16,290 bases of DNA. Origin: CAVRZY01 sp963725415. Lineage in GTDB: Bacteria > Acidobacteriota > Terriglobia > Bryobacterales > Bryobacteraceae. Both the position numbers and the translations under genes were made by a program. How positions within the stretch are numbered: position 1 is the stretch's first letter; every line of letters begins with the position of its first letter. The notes under the pieces were generated by a model. That model did not search any database, was not told the origin of the DNA, and saw nothing but the letters and a program-made list of their open reading frames with translations. Shown here piece after piece: positions 14,541-16,290 of this stretch. Location: the NCBI GenBank assembly GCA_963725415.1, contig CAVRZY010000148.1:1-16290 (forward strand). Direction: 5' to 3'.

Positions 14541-15355
14541 CTCCGGAGCTCCTGGTGCCTGATTACCCAGCCGGGCAACTTCCGCAACTGGCTGATCCCC
14601 AGTGCGCATTGGAAGTCGGTGAGGCGGTAATTGTAGCCAGCGCTACCATCTCGTAGAACCAGTCGCTCTCTGTTGCCGCTGCCGGTGGTCGCTGGCGATG
14701 CCGTGGTTGCGGAAGACGTCCGCAGGCGCCGCGCCAGTTCGCGATCATCGGTGGTGACCATGCCGCCTTCGCCGGTGGTGATGTGCTTGACCGGGTGCAG
14801 GCTGAACACGTTCAGCGTCGGCGAGCGTGCCGACCGGCTTGTCCGCTGTACTTCGGCCCCCAGCGCGTGGCAGGCGTCCTCCATCAGGATCAGCCCATGT
14901 CGCGTCGGCGATTGCCGCCGTGGAGCGCATCCAGTCGCACGGCTGCCCGGCGTAAGTCCACGGGGATGATGGCCCTGGTGCTGTGGGGTGATCATGGCGC
15001 TGCCACCTGCTCGGGTCGAAAGTCAGCGTGTCTGGGTCCACATCGGCAAAGACCGGTGTGCCGCCCTGGTAGAGCACGCAGTTGGCGGTGGCGGCAAAGG
15101 TCAGGGGCTGGCACGATAACCTCGTCGCCTCGGCCGATGCCCAGGCGAACATGGCGGCGTGCAGCGCGGCCGTGCCGCTGCTGACCGCCACGGTCGTCGG
15201 CGCGACCGACCTGGCGAAGGCCCTCGAACTCGGCTACCTTGGGGCCGGTGGTCAGCCAGTCCGAGCGCAGCACAGCGGACGACGGCGGCGATGTCGTCTT
15301 CGTCGAGCCACTGCCGGCCGTAGGGGATGTTTTTAACTGTCTTACTTGAGTCCAT
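14540..15355 (-). pseudogene. pseC: PseC-like aminotransferase (DegT/DnrJ/EryC1), multiply frameshifted and C-terminally truncated
   Basis: Stitching frames gives MDSSKTVKNIPYGRQWLDED, SDWLTTGPKVAEFE, AVSSGTAALHAAMFAW, GRGDEVIVPA, LTFAATANCVLYQGGTPVFA, YAGQPCDW, MEDACHALGAEVQ, FSLHPVKHITTGEGGMVTTD, WFYEMVAL and YNYRLTDFQCALGISQLRKL. These match UDP-4-amino-4,6-dideoxy-N-acetyl-beta-L-altrosamine transaminase (PseC, pseudaminic acid pathway), with the PLP-binding Lys in HPVKHITTGEGG. At least nine frame changes occur within about 800 bases. Homology ends near 14540 (GWVIRHQELRSR), about 270 residues into a protein normally near 385. A related aminotransferase of another nucleotide-sugar pathway is possible. 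The start follows the radical SAM stop by 19 bases, so the two were probably cotranscribed. As written it cannot encode a protein. Confidence 0.7.
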
Positions 15356-15374
15356 GCTGTTAGCTGGTCAAAAA

Positions 15375-16290
15375 TTAATCCATCCTGAAATTCGGCATTA
15401 AATCTCCGTATTTTTCGTACATCTTTTGCGCTCGCCGGTCGGGCGGATGAGGTTCAGGATTGTTTTTTCGGTCTCGGCCGCTTCGTCGAGATTTCCAAGC
15501 AGACGCTGGCATTCCATGATGCAGTACCGGCCGATTATGTGAAACGGGTAGGTTTCCACGATGTCTCTGTAAAGGGCGATGGCGTTTTCGTATTGGCCGG
15601 TGACTTTGTTGGGATGGTTTATGAAATTGATGTCGAGGTTTGAGCGGTAGGCGAATTCGTTCAGCTCGGCCGCGGAGATTTCGGGTGTGTCGAACTGCCG
15701 CTCCGAGAAGATGGTGTTTGCATGGAAACAAAAATCTTCCGGTATGCTGCCCTATTTCCACGAACTGGTCGTACATGATCGAGCCGATGAGCGGCGTGGC
15801 AATGATGAAACCGCACCAGTCGGCGCCGAGGTCGCGGGCGTAGTCCACGGTGTGCTGCATTTGCTCCTTCGTTTCACCCGGGAAACCTAATATGAAATAG
15901 CAGCGCACACGATGCCTTTGCTTTGAGGCGGCGCACGGCGTAACGGCTTTTTTCAGGTCGACGTTTTTTCGGATGATATGTTCTGCACGTATTGTCGCCG
16001 GACTCGATGGCGAGGTGGTGAATTCAGGCCGGTTTCGACGAGCGCGTCGATGACATCGTCGTCGAGGTCGTTCACACCAGCGCGTTTGGTAACTGCATCT
16101 CGAAGTCCGGGATTTTGAGGTTTCTGATTGCGGCGAGCATTTCGAGGAACCTGCTTTTTTTCGCGGTGAAAAGGTCGTCTTCGGGAATGAAGAGTGAAGT
16201 GCCATATTTTTCGTGCAGAAATTTGATCTCGGCGATTATATTTTCGGTGGAGCGGTAGCGGAGCCTATGGCCGTGGACGGTGAACGATGA
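15375..16290 (-). pseudogene. Radical SAM protein, partial and multiply frameshifted
   Basis: The gene enters from the right edge, so its start and the CxxxCxxC cluster motif are outside or just at the edge. From 16290 one frame reads SSFTVHGHRLRYRSTENIIA, then LHEKYGTSLFIPEDDLFTAKK and IPDFEMQLPNA. Other frames continue with DDDVIDALVETGLN, AIESGD, IIRKNVDLKKA, VRCYFILGFPGETKEQMQHT, GADWCGFIIATPLIGS, FSERQFDTPEIS and a TPR-like tail (QYENAIALYRDIVETYPFH), ending YEKYGDLMPNFRMD at 15375. The FILGFPGET block is typical of B12-type radical SAM enzymes. At least six frame changes are needed. Base composition is visibly more A/T-rich than in the rest of the window. It precedes the PseC-like gene by 19 bases, which suggests a surface-glycan locus. 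Confidence 0.6.

Overview
The window is GC-rich bacterial DNA, and I see no tRNA, rRNA, CRISPR array or transposase in it. The gene content suggests an Acidobacteriota genome of the Bryobacterales/Solibacter type: DUF362 with a Tat signal, a GH42-like glycosidase tail, a secreted beta-propeller fused to a DUF3604/PHP domain, and a heparinase-like toroid. That assignment is inference from gene style, not a database result.

Layout. 1-1736 (+) holds the tail of a large glycosidase-like protein and a calcineurin-like phosphoesterase. They end at a perfect GGGGACAG/CTGTCCCC hairpin that separates them from a convergent DUF362 protein (-). 3004-3473 (-) is a small, unrecognised two-ORF unit joined by a GTGA overlap. 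3662-6576 (+) carries an orphan HlyD-type adaptor, broken in the data by one missing base, and a heparinase II/III-like protein. 6573-9266 (-) is an apparent operon of TlpA-like thioredoxin, glycolate-oxidase-type FAD subunit and SAM methyltransferase. 9328-10772 (+) is a pterin operon: two tandem PTPS/QueD paralogs and GTP cyclohydrolase I. 10769-11431 (-) is a HicAB toxin-antitoxin pair. 11532-14360 (-) is the large propeller-PHP protein.

How genes work together. FolE makes dihydroneopterin triphosphate, the substrate of PTPS/QueD enzymes. The first PTPS copy has Ser where the catalytic Cys should be; the second keeps the Cys. HicA and HicB form a self-contained toxin-antitoxin unit. The thioredoxin and FAD oxidase genes are translationally coupled (ATGA).

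The last 1.75 kb differs in character. A plus-strand gene starting at 14412 loses its coding character after about 42 codons. The minus strand then carries a PseC-like aminotransferase lacking its C-terminal third, followed by a radical SAM protein running off the window. Both are recognisable only by moving between frames many times. This looks like a chimeric junction near 14.54 kb and/or uncorrected indel-rich sequence, and it is the most important caveat for any reader. Two isolated single-base losses (about 4444 and about 10065) show that milder indel error affects the rest as well. I did not find a convincing undescribed system. The best biological leads are the Ser-variant PTPS in the folE operon, the propeller-PHP fusion and the unrecognised small two-ORF unit.
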